Assembly: GCF_000687475.1 (NCBI RefSeq)
Contig: NC_057320.1
Coordinates: 806,001-870,000, forward strand
DNA from: Ustilaginoidea virens
Lineage: Eukaryota > Ascomycota > Sordariomycetes > Hypocreales > Clavicipitaceae
Length of the DNA: 64,000 nt
Reading direction: 5' to 3'
Part shown: positions 10,073-22,721 of the stretch, in pieces
How the letters are laid out: each line of letters starts with the position of its first letter
Numbering within the stretch: the stretch's first letter is position 1
Position numbers and translations under genes: made by a program
The notes under the pieces: generated by a model
The model's input: the letters and a program-made list of their open reading frames with translations, nothing else
The model's database searches: none
Told to the model about the DNA's origin: nothing

Positions 10073-13000
10073 CTACAGATCGTCAAACATGATGGATATT
10101 ACTTCATCGAGCATAGTGAAAGCCAAGTGAGAGCTAGCAACATCATGTGTCAGCATCGTCAGAAACCATCGTGCAGAGCCAACCGGGTGGCAAGGGGGGA
10201 GGGATTTCGTACTTGAGCCGCGAATTGTTCAAGGTAGCAAAAATGCGACGGCTCGCAGCTTGCGCATTCACCCTCCCGACTACATTGCCAGCCAGATCGG
10301 GAACCAGCGTGGCCAGCATGAGGCTTGCCTCCGTGCGCGTCTTTTTTTTCTGCGCTGCGGATCGGGGTGTTCGCGCCCGTTGCAAAACTCCGTTTGGCCA
10401 CATGATGTCTTGTATCATGGCGACGTATCGTAGAATAGACTCGTCCTGCAGTAGCGCTTTCACGTTGTCGCGCACTTTTCTCTCTATCGTACCTCCTAGG
10501 AGTTGCTGCAGGACCACCACAACGGCGCGTCCGCGAAGCCAGTTGTTCCCTCTGTTGAGTTCAAAGACCTCCAGAAATATATCGCAGATGGGCTTGATAA
10601 AAGGCTCCAGTTCCTTGTTCTCAAAGGCGTTCAGTTCGGCTTCTGCCTCGGCGGCGGGAAAGGTATCCTCACTGGCATTGAGCGGCACTGGGTTGAGTTG
10701 ATTGGTGGCTGCTGCAATGAGATTCTGGCCGGCAACGGAGATTTGGTCCAGGACGGGAATGTTGCCCAGAATGTCTTCCATCCCGTCTGCTACAGAATCG
10801 TACAGCCGCGTGACAATATCCTTCTTGTCCTCACGATCCACAATGTCTTGGCCGGGCGTGATGATGCTCTGCGATAAAAAGGCTCGCAGATCCCGACTTC
10901 GACAGACTTCCGGCAGAAGGAGGAGCTCCTGAAGGTACTTCTCTAGAGCCTCTCTTCTCTTGCGCAGAAATTCGCTTTGAAACTTCATAACCACTCTTCG
11001 CCGAGGAAAGTCTAGATTCCTCACAGAGGCATAGCTGGATCGTAGGCGCTGGTTGAGCTCATGAAACTCACTGTATCGTCGCGTGACGATCCAGGATGCC
11101 GCAGGCATTTGCTCCCCTGCGTTGCGTTGCACTTCGACGACGTACATGGCAAACTCACGGCCGTCTCCCTCCCTGCCCACCTGGATCGACTTGATCTTGA
11201 TTGTGGAGCGACCATAGAGACTGTTGTCGCTTTCCTGAACCACGTACTGCTGGCGCTGAAGTTCCTTTCGTCGGATTTCTCTCTGCAAACTTGCCTTGGA
11301 TTTGCGCAAAATGCGCAATTCTGACGTGTTGTTGGTCAGCTCGGCTTTACGGGTCAACGAGTTGATGATGGCTTCCTGGGCGACCAGACGATCTATATCA
11401 TTGGTGAGAGCCGTGATAGCTTCGGCAAGGCCGAGATCACCCGGTGCGGCTTCATGTACCTCATCCTCCTCGGTCCTTTCCATAGCGCTAGCGCCATCGT
11501 CTTCGTCTTCGTCGACGAGATACTTGTCCTCGTCACCAAATAAATCGTCGTCGACAAACACACCAATCCTCGACGCGGCGCTCACCAGGCCCAAAGAAGA
11601 TAAACTGGGCTTCTCGTGGTCTTTGGCACTCGCAACAGGTGGCCGCCCCAAATCCACAGACCCTCGATTTGACTCGCGATCGTTGTTCGACAGGAGATGA
11701 GCCTCTTTGTAATCCGCATCTCCGAACAAAGAGGCCCGCAGGGCTTCTGCTGTTTGCGGTCTTTCGTCGCCCATGATGTTGTTGAGGGCTGCTTCAACAG
11801 CTTGGACGACTTGCGTATCTGGAGCTAGGTGTGGTGCCTGTTCCTGCTCCAGGCTGTGAACAGAATCCGTTGGGCCATCAGTTTCTATTTCGTCATCGTC
11901 AAACAACGGCGTTGATGCGGGCGCATCTAGTGACCGACGCGGGTTGTTTATCGAATCTGGAACAATTGCGCTTCCGTCAACTCTTTGGAGGTCAGCAGCA
12001 GAACCGCTTCTTCTGGGTACTTGACTAGAGGCCGAAGTTGCCAACCGGGACACCGGTTTAGGCTTGGGATGAGAGGGCTGCGAGGTTCGGTTGATGGGGG
12101 GCAAAGCCGGTGCCATCGGAGCTGGTGCCATGGCTGCTGTAGACGTTTCCTGCGATGCCAGACACTTGTAGTATAGATCGGATCTCTTGAAGCCATGATA
12201 ATGCTGAGACTGCATCTCTTCCAACACTGTGCTCTGGGCCCTCAAAATTGACTTTCTAGCGTTGTGATACTGGAGGGGAGTGGCAGACTTGCCAGCCTCG
12301 AGAAACTGCCGCACTAGTCTTTTCGAAGTTTCGGGCACATGCAACTCGGGCCTCGACAAGTAAGCTTGGTTGATTTGTTGCAGATCATGCCTGTCCGCTT
12401 CGGACCACATTAGCAGATTGGAGGGGTCAATGTCATCTTCCTGGCCGTCATCTTCCAGCGGGTTGCGGAAACCATCTACCACGAGCCAAAACTGAACCAA
12501 GGACATCAAATGCTGGCGGTCCATGTATTCCATGAAATACGAGAGCCCGGATGCATCTTTCAAAAGGTCAACAAGGGAGACATTTTCCAGCCGCGATGTT
12601 GTGGCGCTCGGCATGGCTTCCGTGCCGAGAGTGGCCAGCTGACGACTAGCCCCGGCCGCCAACTGATGGACCTTTTGGTCTAGAATTCGTTTGCCCATTT
12701 CAAGGCGTCGCAGGTAGACGGGATCTTGCTTCTCTTGGAGCGAATCGCGTTTCAGCTGACTGGCAACTTCGCTGCGGAAACGACGTGCATCGGACAGATT
12801 GTTGACTTTTCGGATGCCGCGGATGAACTTTTCAAATTTGCGCTCGGGATCTCCGGCCGCGAGGCGCGGTGCCACCGTCAACCTCATGGTCTGGGGTGTT
12901 GGCGAGGCATGTTGATCGAGTGCGGCTCTGAGCCTCCGGACTGTTGATCTGTCTTGCAGCATGGAGCGGCCGTAGTTTTCCATGACTTGGTTCCAGGTGT

Positions 13001-13823
13001 CGGGATCCGATAGCAGTTGAAGGACTGGGAACAAGACGGCGCAGCTGACGATTTCTCGAATGATGATGGAAACAGATCGACTCGCAAGCATATTTTCGGG
13101 CAGAATTCTGGGCAAGATTCGCTCCGAGAGTGACCGCAGATAATCTTGCTGAACCATCTTGGTATCGGGAAAGGATAAAGACGCCGCCGGATGTAGGCGC
13201 CCATCGTTGTATTTTGAGGCAATAGCCAAGTCCAGTTCCTCCGACTCTGTCACGGATCGGTTCAGCTTCCTTCCTCGCACTGACTTTTCGGCATCGTAGA
13301 AGTCTCGAAAATGCGACGTCAGAATGGGAGTCAAGCGGCTCGTCACAACCTCTGCCAAATCCTTGTATCGCAGCGACTCTATTAGACTAGCTACTGCTGT
13401 TCGGATCGCCCTGTCGACCTCGTCCGAAAAGACGGGATTGGGGCTGATATGAGAGTACCAGATAGTGACAAAGTCACGGACTATCAAATCGAGCAGGCCG
13501 TCGACGGCATTTGCAGTTTGCGGTGAAGCTCCTAGGTCAAGAAGAGACTGCTTCTCGTAGGTTTGGCGCTTTTTCAAGGCGGTAATCTCCTGGTCCCAGC
13601 GGCTCGCGTGAATGAAGGAAACCCTGGGGGCCATCGGTCGCTCACGATTCGGCCTTTGCGACGTCAATAGCAGGATAGCGACAAGTCCAAGGCCGGCAGC
13701 AAGGACACCACTGATGAACGCGTAACCAGTCCAGCGGAGCACGGGAAACCAGCTGGCTGCGTAGGCCCAAGATGTGAAGGCTGCTGCGGCAGCGATAGCG
13801 GCATCTCTGCGCCTCAGGTCCAT
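10073..13823 (-). CDS. MDM1: Mdm1-like PXA/RGS/PX/nexin-C sorting nexin
   Basis: Exons 13823-10213 and 10133-10073 encode 1,223 residues. Order of parts: N-terminal membrane segment (~25-55, with [22 protein letters not shown]), PXA domain (~100-290), RGS-like domain (~420-560, [20 protein letters not shown]), an acidic linker, a short coiled coil (~830-870), PX domain (~880-990, with [14 protein letters not shown] and the basic DFPRRR), and nexin C domain (~1080-1215). Mdm1/Snx14-type proteins are ER tethers to the vacuole/endosome and lipid droplets. A tiny last exon completes the family C-terminus ([22 protein letters not shown] in two pieces); reading on without splicing would give an unrelated tail. 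ATG at 13823 is chosen because no ATG lies upstream in frame. Confidence 0.93.
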
Positions 13824-14525
13824 AGCCGTGGCCTGTGTCGACGAGACTGCATCATCCAATTGACGGATATGTAGAGTAGACAGTCAAGGTGGGAGGTTAG
13901 CATCATCGCAGCAGGGGGGGGGGGGGGGGGGGGGGGGGCTGGGCTCGAGCGACCTAAGGTTGGTTAGCTGCCTCCTGCCCTGGGAGTTAGTTGCAGGGAG
14001 GTCGCATGCTCGGCAGCTGTCTGGTGACAGCTTTATCGATACATGCAACATTCTTGAGCTACCCTGTAACCAGGGTGTGGGTATCTGTGATGTACTGCAT
14101 CACCAAGGGACAGGCATCGAAGAACCAAAAAGGCACCTAGCTGTCGTACCAACAGGCTGAAGGAGCTGCGGTAAACGTGCGTACCAACGAGGAATGCTCC
14201 ACATGGATGGGTCTGCCATGCAGGAAGCCTCAACTTGCAAAACTCCAGGGTACATACTCACTCAAGTTGAAAGGTTTTATCTACATGATTCGGCGACATC
14301 GTGTCGTAATAGACCATGCATGTCCTTGGACCGCGGTTACAGGTACTGTAAATCTCAGATGGCACACTTTCACCAAGTCTCGTCTCCGGTTTGTTCGCCT
14401 AGCACACAGGTTTCCAAGGTATCTCTCATCTTCAACATTTGTTGAGAAACTCTGGGGAAAGCACGGGGAGTCGTAGATGAGGCGTTTAATTTACGATCTG
14501 TTCTTTTTCCACACGGACAATCATC
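13824..14525. other. Intergenic: MDM1 promoter and TRM8 3' side
   Basis: No gene is supported. Contains an uninterrupted run of 25 G, about 90 bp upstream of MDM1. Otherwise unique sequence. Confidence 0.55.
13914..13938 (+). repeat. Poly-G run, 25 bases
   Basis: Uninterrupted G tract in the MDM1 promoter side. Such runs can form quadruplex structures and are prone to length errors in sequencing. Confidence 0.95.
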
Positions 14526-15469
<944 letters not shown>

Positions 15470-16228
15470 CTTAAGGAGCTTTGACAACAATTGCTTAAAC
15501 GAGGCAGCAAGTAGAAGTCGTTTGTTGCTGGTAAGCCACTTTTCTCCCGCAGAGACCTTGGGAGTGAAACTATTCGAATAGAGCAGGCGGTGAGGGCTGC
15601 CACTGGGTCTCCCCACGGGTGACGGGTTTGGTCAGGGGTTTGGAACTTTGAAAGTCAGCTTCAAAAGTCCGTCACCCTTTCACCGAAGCTAATAACACTC
15701 CATTCAGCCGCATCTTGCATTAAAAGGTTCAAATTCGTTCGTCCGTATCCATAAAAATTCCCATGCTGGCTTACTTGTCGGTTCAATATGTCCGACATCA
15801 TTCAGCCGAGTTTATGGAATTTTAACGGCTTTGTCTTGCCTCAGTCAGCCTCGTTCATCGTCCGATCAATCTCCGCTCTATCCGTATGCCTAGAAACTTT
15901 GTCTTCCTCTTATCGGACCAACTCTAATACCCTGCATGATTGATAGGCATTCATTGGAACCATCTTTATTCTACCGCTTGTATTTTTTCTCATCATCGAT
16001 ATAGCTTTGTGGCTATGGAGACATATCTCTAGGCCCAGCGACGTCCAGACATGGTCCAGCTCAACCGAACGAACAACTGCTACTAGCCCATCGGCTGATG
16101 CAGTAAAGCCAATAAAAGCCAAGAATCGCAAAGAAAAATAGAGCATCCCAGATTTTGGGTTTAAAAAAAAAGGCCTCGAGTTGTCCGTCTTGATGTCTGT
16201 GCAGGTGTTTGATAAGGTCATGTCGGCT
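15470..16228. other. Intergenic: TRM8 promoter and HOM6 3' side
   Basis: No gene is supported. The stretch is less GC-rich than the coding regions and has a short inverted match (CACGGGTGACGGG / CCGTCACCC) at about 15614-15675. Nothing else seen. Confidence 0.5.
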
Positions 16229-17386
16229 TCAGGTAATCTGGGCAATAACCTTGATCAGATCCGCAGTCACTCCCATAGCGGTCACATCGCCTCCGGCGCC
16301 AGCGCCTTGGACAATGAGCGGCTTGTCCCCGTATCGCTTTGTGTAGAAAGAAATTATGTTGTCGCTTCCCTTCAAGGCGGCAATTGGGTGGGAAGGGTCA
16401 AAAATCTCGAGGCCAACCTTGACACTCTTTGATGCCACGTCGATGCTTCCAACAAGACGAATGACTTTGCCACCACCGACATTCTTCTTCTCATCCATAC
16501 GCTCATCAAAAGCCGGCAGTTTCTCCAGGAATTCATCGCCCGTTGCGCAGGATTCCAGTTCTTGTGGAATCAAGCTCTCGACAGGGAACGAGGTCGGCGA
16601 CTCAACCGGCAGGCCAATCAACCGGGCCAAAATAGTCAGTTTACGGGCAACGTCAAGGCCGTTGAGATCATCCCGCGGATCAGGTTCGGTGTAGCCGAGA
16701 GCTTTTGCCTTCTTGACCTCGTCCGACCACTTACCACCACCCCCACCGACCGGGGCGAAGGAGTTGAATAGGAACGACATGGTGCCACTGAACACTCCTT
16801 CAATCTTGGTCACTTGGTCGCCAGTCTCTACAAGATCCTTCAACGTCGAAATCACTGGTAGTCCGGCACCGACGGAGGACTCGTGGTAGACCTTGGCACC
16901 CGAAGCATTGGCAGCCATGAAAATATCTTGCCACAATTTGTACGATCCAGAAAAGGCTTTCTTGTTTGGCGTGACGACGCTGATACCAGCGTCGAGGAGC
17001 ATAGGATACGCTTCGGCAACATCCTGGGAACTGGTGTTGTCGACAACAATGGCTTTCCCCGGAGCCTTGGTAAGATAGGCGACAAGCTCAGCGAGACCAG
17101 TGGAGGACTTGGCGGATTTGCGCAATGTCTCTATGGCCTGACCCAGATTGAGGGGCGAGTAATCGTCATTGTAGAGAGCTTTTCGACTGGTAGCGATGTA
17201 GCAGAGGTTGAGCTTCGGGGAAGGTCGTCTTACGGCCAAGTCTCGTAGCTGGGATAGGAAGCATTGGCCCACTCCGCCGGCACCTATATTCATGTGGCGA
17301 TTAGCGCCGAAATGAGGTCGAGGCACAGAGAAGGTAGTTGATTACCCACCAATAACAGCAATATAGATGGAGTTTGCATTTGCCAT
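16229..17386 (-). CDS. HOM6: Homoserine dehydrogenase
   Basis: Exons 17386-17350 and 17283-16229 encode 363 residues, typical for the monofunctional fungal enzyme. It reduces aspartate semialdehyde to homoserine, feeding threonine, methionine and isoleucine synthesis. The splice join yields the nucleotide-binding loop IAVIGAGGVGQCFLSQL. Other hallmarks: VVDNTSSQDVAEAYP, VTPNKKAFSG, the catalytic-region YHESSVGAGLPVISTLKDL, IEGVFSGTMSFLFN, and GYTEPDPRDDLNGLDVARKL, with the catalytic Lys/Asp in the latter. The end GAGAGGDVTAMGVTADLIK is conserved. In fungi the gene is a general-control (CPC1/Gcn4) target; a near-match TGACTTA lies about 215 bp upstream. Confidence 0.96.
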
Positions 17387-17824
17387 TGTCGACCCCAAGA
17401 GAAAGCGTATTGTAGTTGGCTGGGAGAAAGAAGATACCTTCTCTGTCCGACAGCGGGGGAGGGGACTTGGGAGGGGTTTGCAGGGTGGCTGGTGTGGCTG
17501 ACGAGCAGAAACTGTGGCTGGATGTGGCGGAGATAGCTCCTTGCCTTTCTTCAGCAGGATGCTTGGTGGAATGCAACTGCATACACAAGGTGAACAGATG
17601 ACTTACTTGACGCTGATGTAAGGGAAGTTCTAACAAGGAGCGGATATTACGACGAGACATCCACCGGCAGAGGCTGCTGTGTATTTACCGTCTTTGTTCG
17701 GTACAAAGGGGAAAGGGACTACTGCCTGCCAAACAGGGCTCTGTTCATCATCACCGACCTGGTCTTGCCTACAGTTTCCATCACGCAGCATTTTCATCTT
17801 GCTGCTGGAACAAGAACAAGCGAC
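17387..17824. promoter_or_regulatory. Divergent promoter between HOM6 and a CCDC174-like gene
   Basis: 438 bp separate the two start codons. A TGACTTA heptamer at about 17599-17605 differs by one base from the Gcn4/CPC1 site TGACTCA. No perfect site is present. Confidence 0.4.
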
Positions 17825-18832
17825 ATGCCTCAAGACCCGGACCTCTACGGCCAACGGCCCGCCAAGAAGCAAAAAAAATCCACGGCCCTTGCGTCGTCTC
17901 TTGATTTCACAGCACAGTTGACATCGCTCATGTCGAATGCCAAGTCGACTGGTCCCCAGCCGGGGCGGAAAAGACCATCAAAGGAGCACAAGGTGGACCT
18001 TGCTCGCAGTAACAACCCAAAGGAACCCAAACCGCAGCATGAGGACAACAAACTGAAAATCAAGGACGTTTCTGGTACAGAAGAAGAATCCCAGCAACTA
18101 GCACGTTCCAGGCGGAAAATGGAGGACAAGGCACGAATCTATGCAGCAATGAAGAGAGGAGACTACGTGCCCAAAGACAACGAGACGGCTCCGCTGGTGG
18201 ACTTTGATCGGAAATGGGCAGAGACGGTGGAAGGGAACAAAGACTACGCGAGTTCCAGCTCGGATGAGGCCGAGGAGGAGGAGGAGGACGACGACGACGG
18301 GGATGCGGACCAAGTGATTGAATACGAGGATGAGTTCGGGCGGTTGAGGAAAGGGTCCAAGGCTGAAAAGGAGCGCATGGAACGACGGGCGAGGAGAGGA
18401 TGGCTAGGTGCGGAAGAGCTGGAGCGCATGTCTGCGCGGCCAGCGGCGCCGACGAACCTCATCTACGGGGATGCAGTGCAGGCCATGGCGTTCAACCCGG
18501 AGGATCCCGAGAAGATGGAGGAGCTCGCTCGAAAACGGGACCGCAGTGCGACACCACCGGAGCAGAAGCATTACGACGCCGACAGCGAAATCCGCACCAA
18601 GGGAACAGGCTTTTACAAGTTTAGCCAGGATGCAGCGACACGCGAGCAGGAAATGGGAGACTTGGCAAACGAGCGACAGCGGACGGAACAGGAGCGCAAA
18701 TCCCGACTTGATTTGAAGGAGGCCCGACGTCGGGAGATTGAACAGCGGCGGAAAGACATGGGAGCGCGTAGGGCTCGGCGCCAGGCTGACAACTTCCTGG
18801 ACAAACTGGCGGAAGGCGAGGATGGGCGATGA
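17825..18832 (+). CDS. CCDC174-like nuclear coiled-coil protein (DUF4078)
   Basis: One exon, 335 residues. N-terminal basic stretch RPAKKQKK (a probable nuclear signal), an acidic tract (SSSSDEAEEEEEDDDDGD, ~140-157), then the family hallmark VIEYEDEFGRLRKGSKAE (~161-178), and a long C-terminal charged coiled coil (~235-330). This layout matches animal CCDC174, a component linked to the exon-junction complex and spliceosome; function in fungi is inferred. The start is the first ATG in frame, directly before the conserved DPDLYGQRPAKKQKK. Confidence 0.8.
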   Translation: MPQDPDLYGQRPAKKQKKSTALASSLDFTAQLTSLMSNAKSTGPQPGRKRPSKEHKVDLARSNNPKEPKPQHEDNKLKIKDVSGTEEESQQLARSRRKMEDKARIYAAMKRGDYVPKDNETAPLVDFDRKWAETVEGNKDYASSSSDEAEEEEEDDDDGDADQVIEYEDEFGRLRKGSKAEKERMERRARRGWLGAEELERMSARPAAPTNLIYGDAVQAMAFNPEDPEKMEELARKRDRSATPPEQKHYDADSEIRTKGTGFYKFSQDAATREQEMGDLANERQRTEQERKSRLDLKEARRREIEQRRKDMGARRARRQADNFLDKLAEGEDGR

Positions 18833-19966
18833 GGACGACCGGCACCGGCGACTTGCTGTGTTGCGGCGCGGGTGTTGAGGCGGCGGAAGCCATGTCGTAC
18901 GGACTGCGGACTTGGGAGGACGAATGATGGATGCACACCGTGGGACTGGCTGGTCAATGAAAAATTCCTCTGACTGCCTTGTTGGTGACGATGCATTGTT
19001 GGCCACATACTCGGTTGACGAGCGTCATGGCTGCACTACCGTTCTTGGGTCTGCTGTCCGCTTGCTGCCTGCGAAGCGACCAAAGCAAAGCCTATCATCT
19101 ACTTCCAAATGTCCTTATTCTTGACTCGTAACCAGGCACATTTCTCGGTTTCACTCTGTGGCTGCTCTCGAAGTACGTGCTGAATGGGTCTCGATTGGAT
19201 GCATTACTAACACGACCAATTGGCTGTTGGTTCGGCGTCAGCAAGTAATCTCCCACGGTCCACCGCTGCAACCGAGTTCCAGGTATTGCACTCGGTGGTG
19301 GTGGGTGGTGGGTGGGGATGAAGGGGTGGGTGGGAAGCAGCACAAGTCCGAGGACAAGCACGAGCACTAGGGAACTGCAGCGGAGCAATGGACGGGTCAC
19401 TGGCGCGGAGGTCCGGCATGTTGCCTGGCAAGGATGGGGAAAAGTCAATTCATTCTTCATTCTTGTGTGGAAATGACATGAAAGCCAAGGGGGAGAGTTT
19501 TCACGACAATGGGAACTTTTCATCAAAACAACTTTTTGGTGGATCCCAGGGCTGCGCGCTTCGCTGCGCTGCGCTTCGCTGCGCCATGCTGCAAGCTGGC
19601 TGGATTGGCTGCCCCACAGTCCCCGATGCGGTTAACGCGGAAAAGTGTGAGTCACAGACCGGACCCACCCGCTACCTACTGGCAGGGCGTCGGCACATAA
19701 GCCCTTAACTGGCCAGTACGCGAGCCGTGAGGAAGCGTGTTAGCAACGGCCAGGTGGGGCGCCCCCAGCTGCTCTTCTCTGCCACTGGCCCCAGGGGCCG
19801 CGAATCCATGGTGTCCTCAACTCCTTGCTGCCTGAGAAAAATACAAAACATGCCGAGCTTCTCACCACCTCTCCTCTCGTCTCCTCGTCTCCTCGTCCTT
19901 CACCCTCCCCCATCACTTCAACTTCCCTCTAGTCAAGCCAGAACAGCGCCTCAGGCAGTCCTCAAG
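18833..19966 (+). promoter_or_regulatory. CPC1 promoter and long leader with upstream ORF
   Basis: No other gene is supported. A perfect Gcn4-type site lies at 19648-19654. A 55-codon upstream ORF starts at 19808. The leader is CT-rich just before the gene. Short direct repeats of CTGCGCTTCG type occur at 19555-19590. Translational control by upstream ORFs is known for N. crassa cpc-1 and A. nidulans cpcA. Confidence 0.6.
19648..19654 (+). promoter_or_regulatory. TGAGTCA Gcn4/CPC1 binding site
   Basis: Perfect 7-bp general-control element in the palindromic context GTGAGTCAC. It lies about 320 bp upstream of the candidate CPC1 start, suggesting self-activation as known for N. crassa cpc-1. 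Confidence 0.65.
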
Positions 19967-19975
19967 ATGCTGTAA
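19808..19975 (+). CDS. Upstream ORF in the CPC1 leader
   Basis: ATG at 19808 opens a 55-codon frame ending TAA at 19973-19975 (starts MVSSTPCCLRK, ends AVLKML). It sits where general-control genes carry a long inhibitory uORF. Its last codons ATG CTG TAA overlap a possible splice donor (GTAAAC at 19972), so splicing would remove the stop and join this frame to CPC1. The peptide itself is probably not functional. Confidence 0.5.
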   Translation: MVSSTPCCLRKIQNMPSFSPPLLSSPRLLVLHPPPSLQLPSSQARTAPQAVLKML

Positions 19976-21407
19976 ACTTCGTTCTTTTAGCGCGTTTCCC
20001 CCTTTTGACCAGTCAAAATTCCGTCCCAAGACTTCAACAGCATACTCTCCACTCTGCACAACCCCAATCCAGCTCACCACTTGGTTGATCTGGACTTCAG
20101 CACTGCTTTCAGCAACCGCTCGAGTTCTCCTGCTACCGCCAACATTTTGGCCCAGGACTCTTCAGTCTTCACCACGGATCCCCAATCAACATGGCTTCCC
20201 AACTCCCCATCCAGCCTGCCGGCACCGTCCGCGCATCCTTGCCAGAGCCCTGTCGAGAACCAGCAGGATTTTGTCTTGTTCGACAATCCGCAGCCTCGTC
20301 AAGCCCCTAATCGTTGTTCGGCTTCACTGTCCTGCCAGCGCAGTCACTCGCATCGCAATCGCAAAGACAAGCTAGTTTCCGCAGCTGTCCATAATTCGCG
20401 AGTGGCCCAAATACTCCAGGCCATTGGGCATTCATCCTCGTCTTCTGTTCCAGCAACCGGTTTCGCCAACCAGTTTTACGCTTCGTCGGCTCCATCGTCT
20501 TCTGTTTCTCTGAAGCAACATCAGAGACCTCGCATCACTCGACCTCCTGTACCCTTGTTTGACCAGAGAGCGGGTAGTACTCCAACATCCGCCAAGATGA
20601 TGAACGCTGCGGGTTTGTGCCCCCCCACCCCCTCTTTTGACCTTATCAACCTGCGGTCTTTTGCCATGTCTAACGTCTTTGATTGTACGTCGCTAATATT
20701 TCTCAGATGTTGACCTGGGCGACTTTCCCGCCTTTGGAGGTGGCGACTCGACGGGTTTCTGCTCTCCAGCGGTTGCTCCTGTTCTAGACTTCCATGGCAA
20801 CATGTCGAGCTCTACTTCCACTCTGGGCACTGTCTCGCCACATGATCTTTTCATGCAAGACCCCTTCATGTCGGCGCCCAACTCTGCGGCTTTGACGGCC
20901 TTGACCTCTCCGTCCATTTACAACGAGTCTCCGGACGTGGACGGATTTGATGTCTCGCCGAACTTTGGAAGTGCCGAGTTTGACGGGTCGGGCGATCCAT
21001 GGTATCCGCTGTTTCCTCAGGAGCCTGCCGCTAGCGGCCGTGAGGCGACGGACGCGGAGGATTCGCCGGGCACCAAGTGCGATGACGTGGACTCTGTGGG
21101 AACCGGCTCTGGCGGCGGCAGCGGCAGCCGCAGCAAGGCGGGCAACTCGCCGGCCAGCGGTGGCCGCCACTCTTCGGTTGCCGGCGTCAGCTCGCGCAAG
21201 CGAGACAAGCCGTTGCCGCCCATTGTCATTGATGATCCCAACGACAGCGTCGCCATGAAGCGAGCGCGCAACACCCTGGCCGCTCGAAAGTCGCGTGAGC
21301 GCAAGGCGCAGCGTTTGGAAGAGCTCGAGGAGCGCATCGCGGCGCTGGAGGCTGAGCGTGACCACTGGAAGAAGATGGCTCTGTCGCACACTGGCTGCTC
21401 GCACTGA
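19967..21407 (+). CDS. CPC1: bZIP transcription factor CPC1 (Gcn4-type, cross-pathway control)
   Basis: The body exon (from about 20041 to 20612) and last exon (20707-21407) are joined in frame. The C-terminus has the bZIP: basic region MKRARNTLAARKSRERKAQR, then a leucine zipper LEELEERIAALEAERDHW. Middle parts carry acidic/aromatic activation motifs (WLPNSPS, DFVLFDNP, DLGDFPAFGG). It activates amino-acid biosynthetic genes under starvation. The start is uncertain: the body exon has no ATG before 20597, and the nearest fitting ATG is 19967, needing an intron 19972-20040 (or to 20100). The second intron is most likely 20613-20706 (94 bp); a 22-bp alternative (20685-20706) also keeps frame but is too short to be credible. 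Confidence 0.85.
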
Positions 21408-22257
21408 AAAGTTTTGCTCGTTTTTTTTTCATTTTTTCCTTGTCCACTGCCTCGTCCACTGTGCCTCTCTTCGGGTTGTTATCTTCTTTTTTTTCTTTTC
21501 TTTTTTGTTGCTGTTCGTTTCCTTTTGTACATTTTCCTTTTGCCAGTGTGACGTTGGGGGAAATTCTGGGCAAGACGGCTCCTGCTCGTGTACTCGGGTT
21601 GTATTCTAGTTGTGGTGGGGGGAATGGGATAGTACTATCTATTTTTTTACACGATTTCGCGCCGCGGCTTGGTAATTCACGCAATGCAGCCTGCCTCGGT
21701 GACCTCCCATTGCGACTCTCAACGTGTAAAAGGTCTTGACTTGGCAATTGGTCCTGCCGAGACGATGCCACGCAGCATTCCCGCCGCAGGAATGGCCATC
21801 TCTACCGACCACGTCACCGCATCCTCCGCGGCCGCGCGCTCGACGGCGGGGCCCAGTCGCCCTTGTTGACCGCCACGATTGGGCCCCTTGCGCTGCATCC
21901 GAGGACCGTTCGTTTGCTGCTGGAGGCGCAGCGCAGCGCATTGCCGGATCATCATCATGCCCTGGATTCACGTCCGTCTGCGTGCTGCGCCCGTACCCGT
22001 CGTACCCGTACGTAGACCAAGGCGGCGCGGCCGACCGAGCGAGCAGCTTGGGCGATCGATGGATGCAGCAGCGCCGCCCGACGCGGAGAAGCACGTGCAG
22101 CCAGCCGGCCAGCCATTGATAAAATTTGATGTTGATGGCGGCGCGCGCGCTGCACGCCCGCGCAGCACTCCAGAGCCGGGCGTTCCCTTGACGCTCCGGC
22201 GGGGTGGGTGCCTTTTTTTCTTGCCAGCTGCGTGGCCGATGCGGTTTAGCGCTGGCG

Positions 22258-22291
22258 TCGACGTCGATGTCGATGTCGATGTCGATGTCGA
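22258..22291 (+). repeat. Hexamer GTCGAT microsatellite
   Basis: About five near-perfect copies of GATGTC/GTCGAT. Intergenic. Confidence 0.85.
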
Positions 22292-22693
22292 TGCGTGTTG
22301 GAGATGGAAAGGCCAGCGGCATATATATCGACAGGGGGAATGAGAGGATTGAAGTTTTCTGTCGACGGCCGCACTAGGCAAACCGCCCAGCCACACCGCT
22401 CAGGGGCACAAGCAAGCACCGCACCGCAATCGCAAGGCAGCAGCAGCACGCCAACGCAAATGCAACCAACATACAACCAACGAACGCGTCAGGGGGACCC
22501 AGCGACTTGCACGCACACATCGCCGCTCCGCGTCGGAATGCAAAAGCAGAAATCTACATATCCCACCGCGCGCCGCCCCCCCCCAAAAAAAAAAAAAAAA
22601 AAGAAAAAAAACCCCCAGCTGCAAAATGAAAAACAAAAAACATCGCGGCGCGTGCGATGCCCCCATGCCCCATGCCCCCCCCCCGCTCCTGTG

Positions 22694-22721
22694 TTTTTTT
22701 TTTTTTTTTTTTTTTTTTTTT
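22694..22721 (+). repeat. Poly-T run, 28 bases
   Basis: Uninterrupted T tract in the region between CPC1 and the GNAT gene. Confidence 0.95.
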
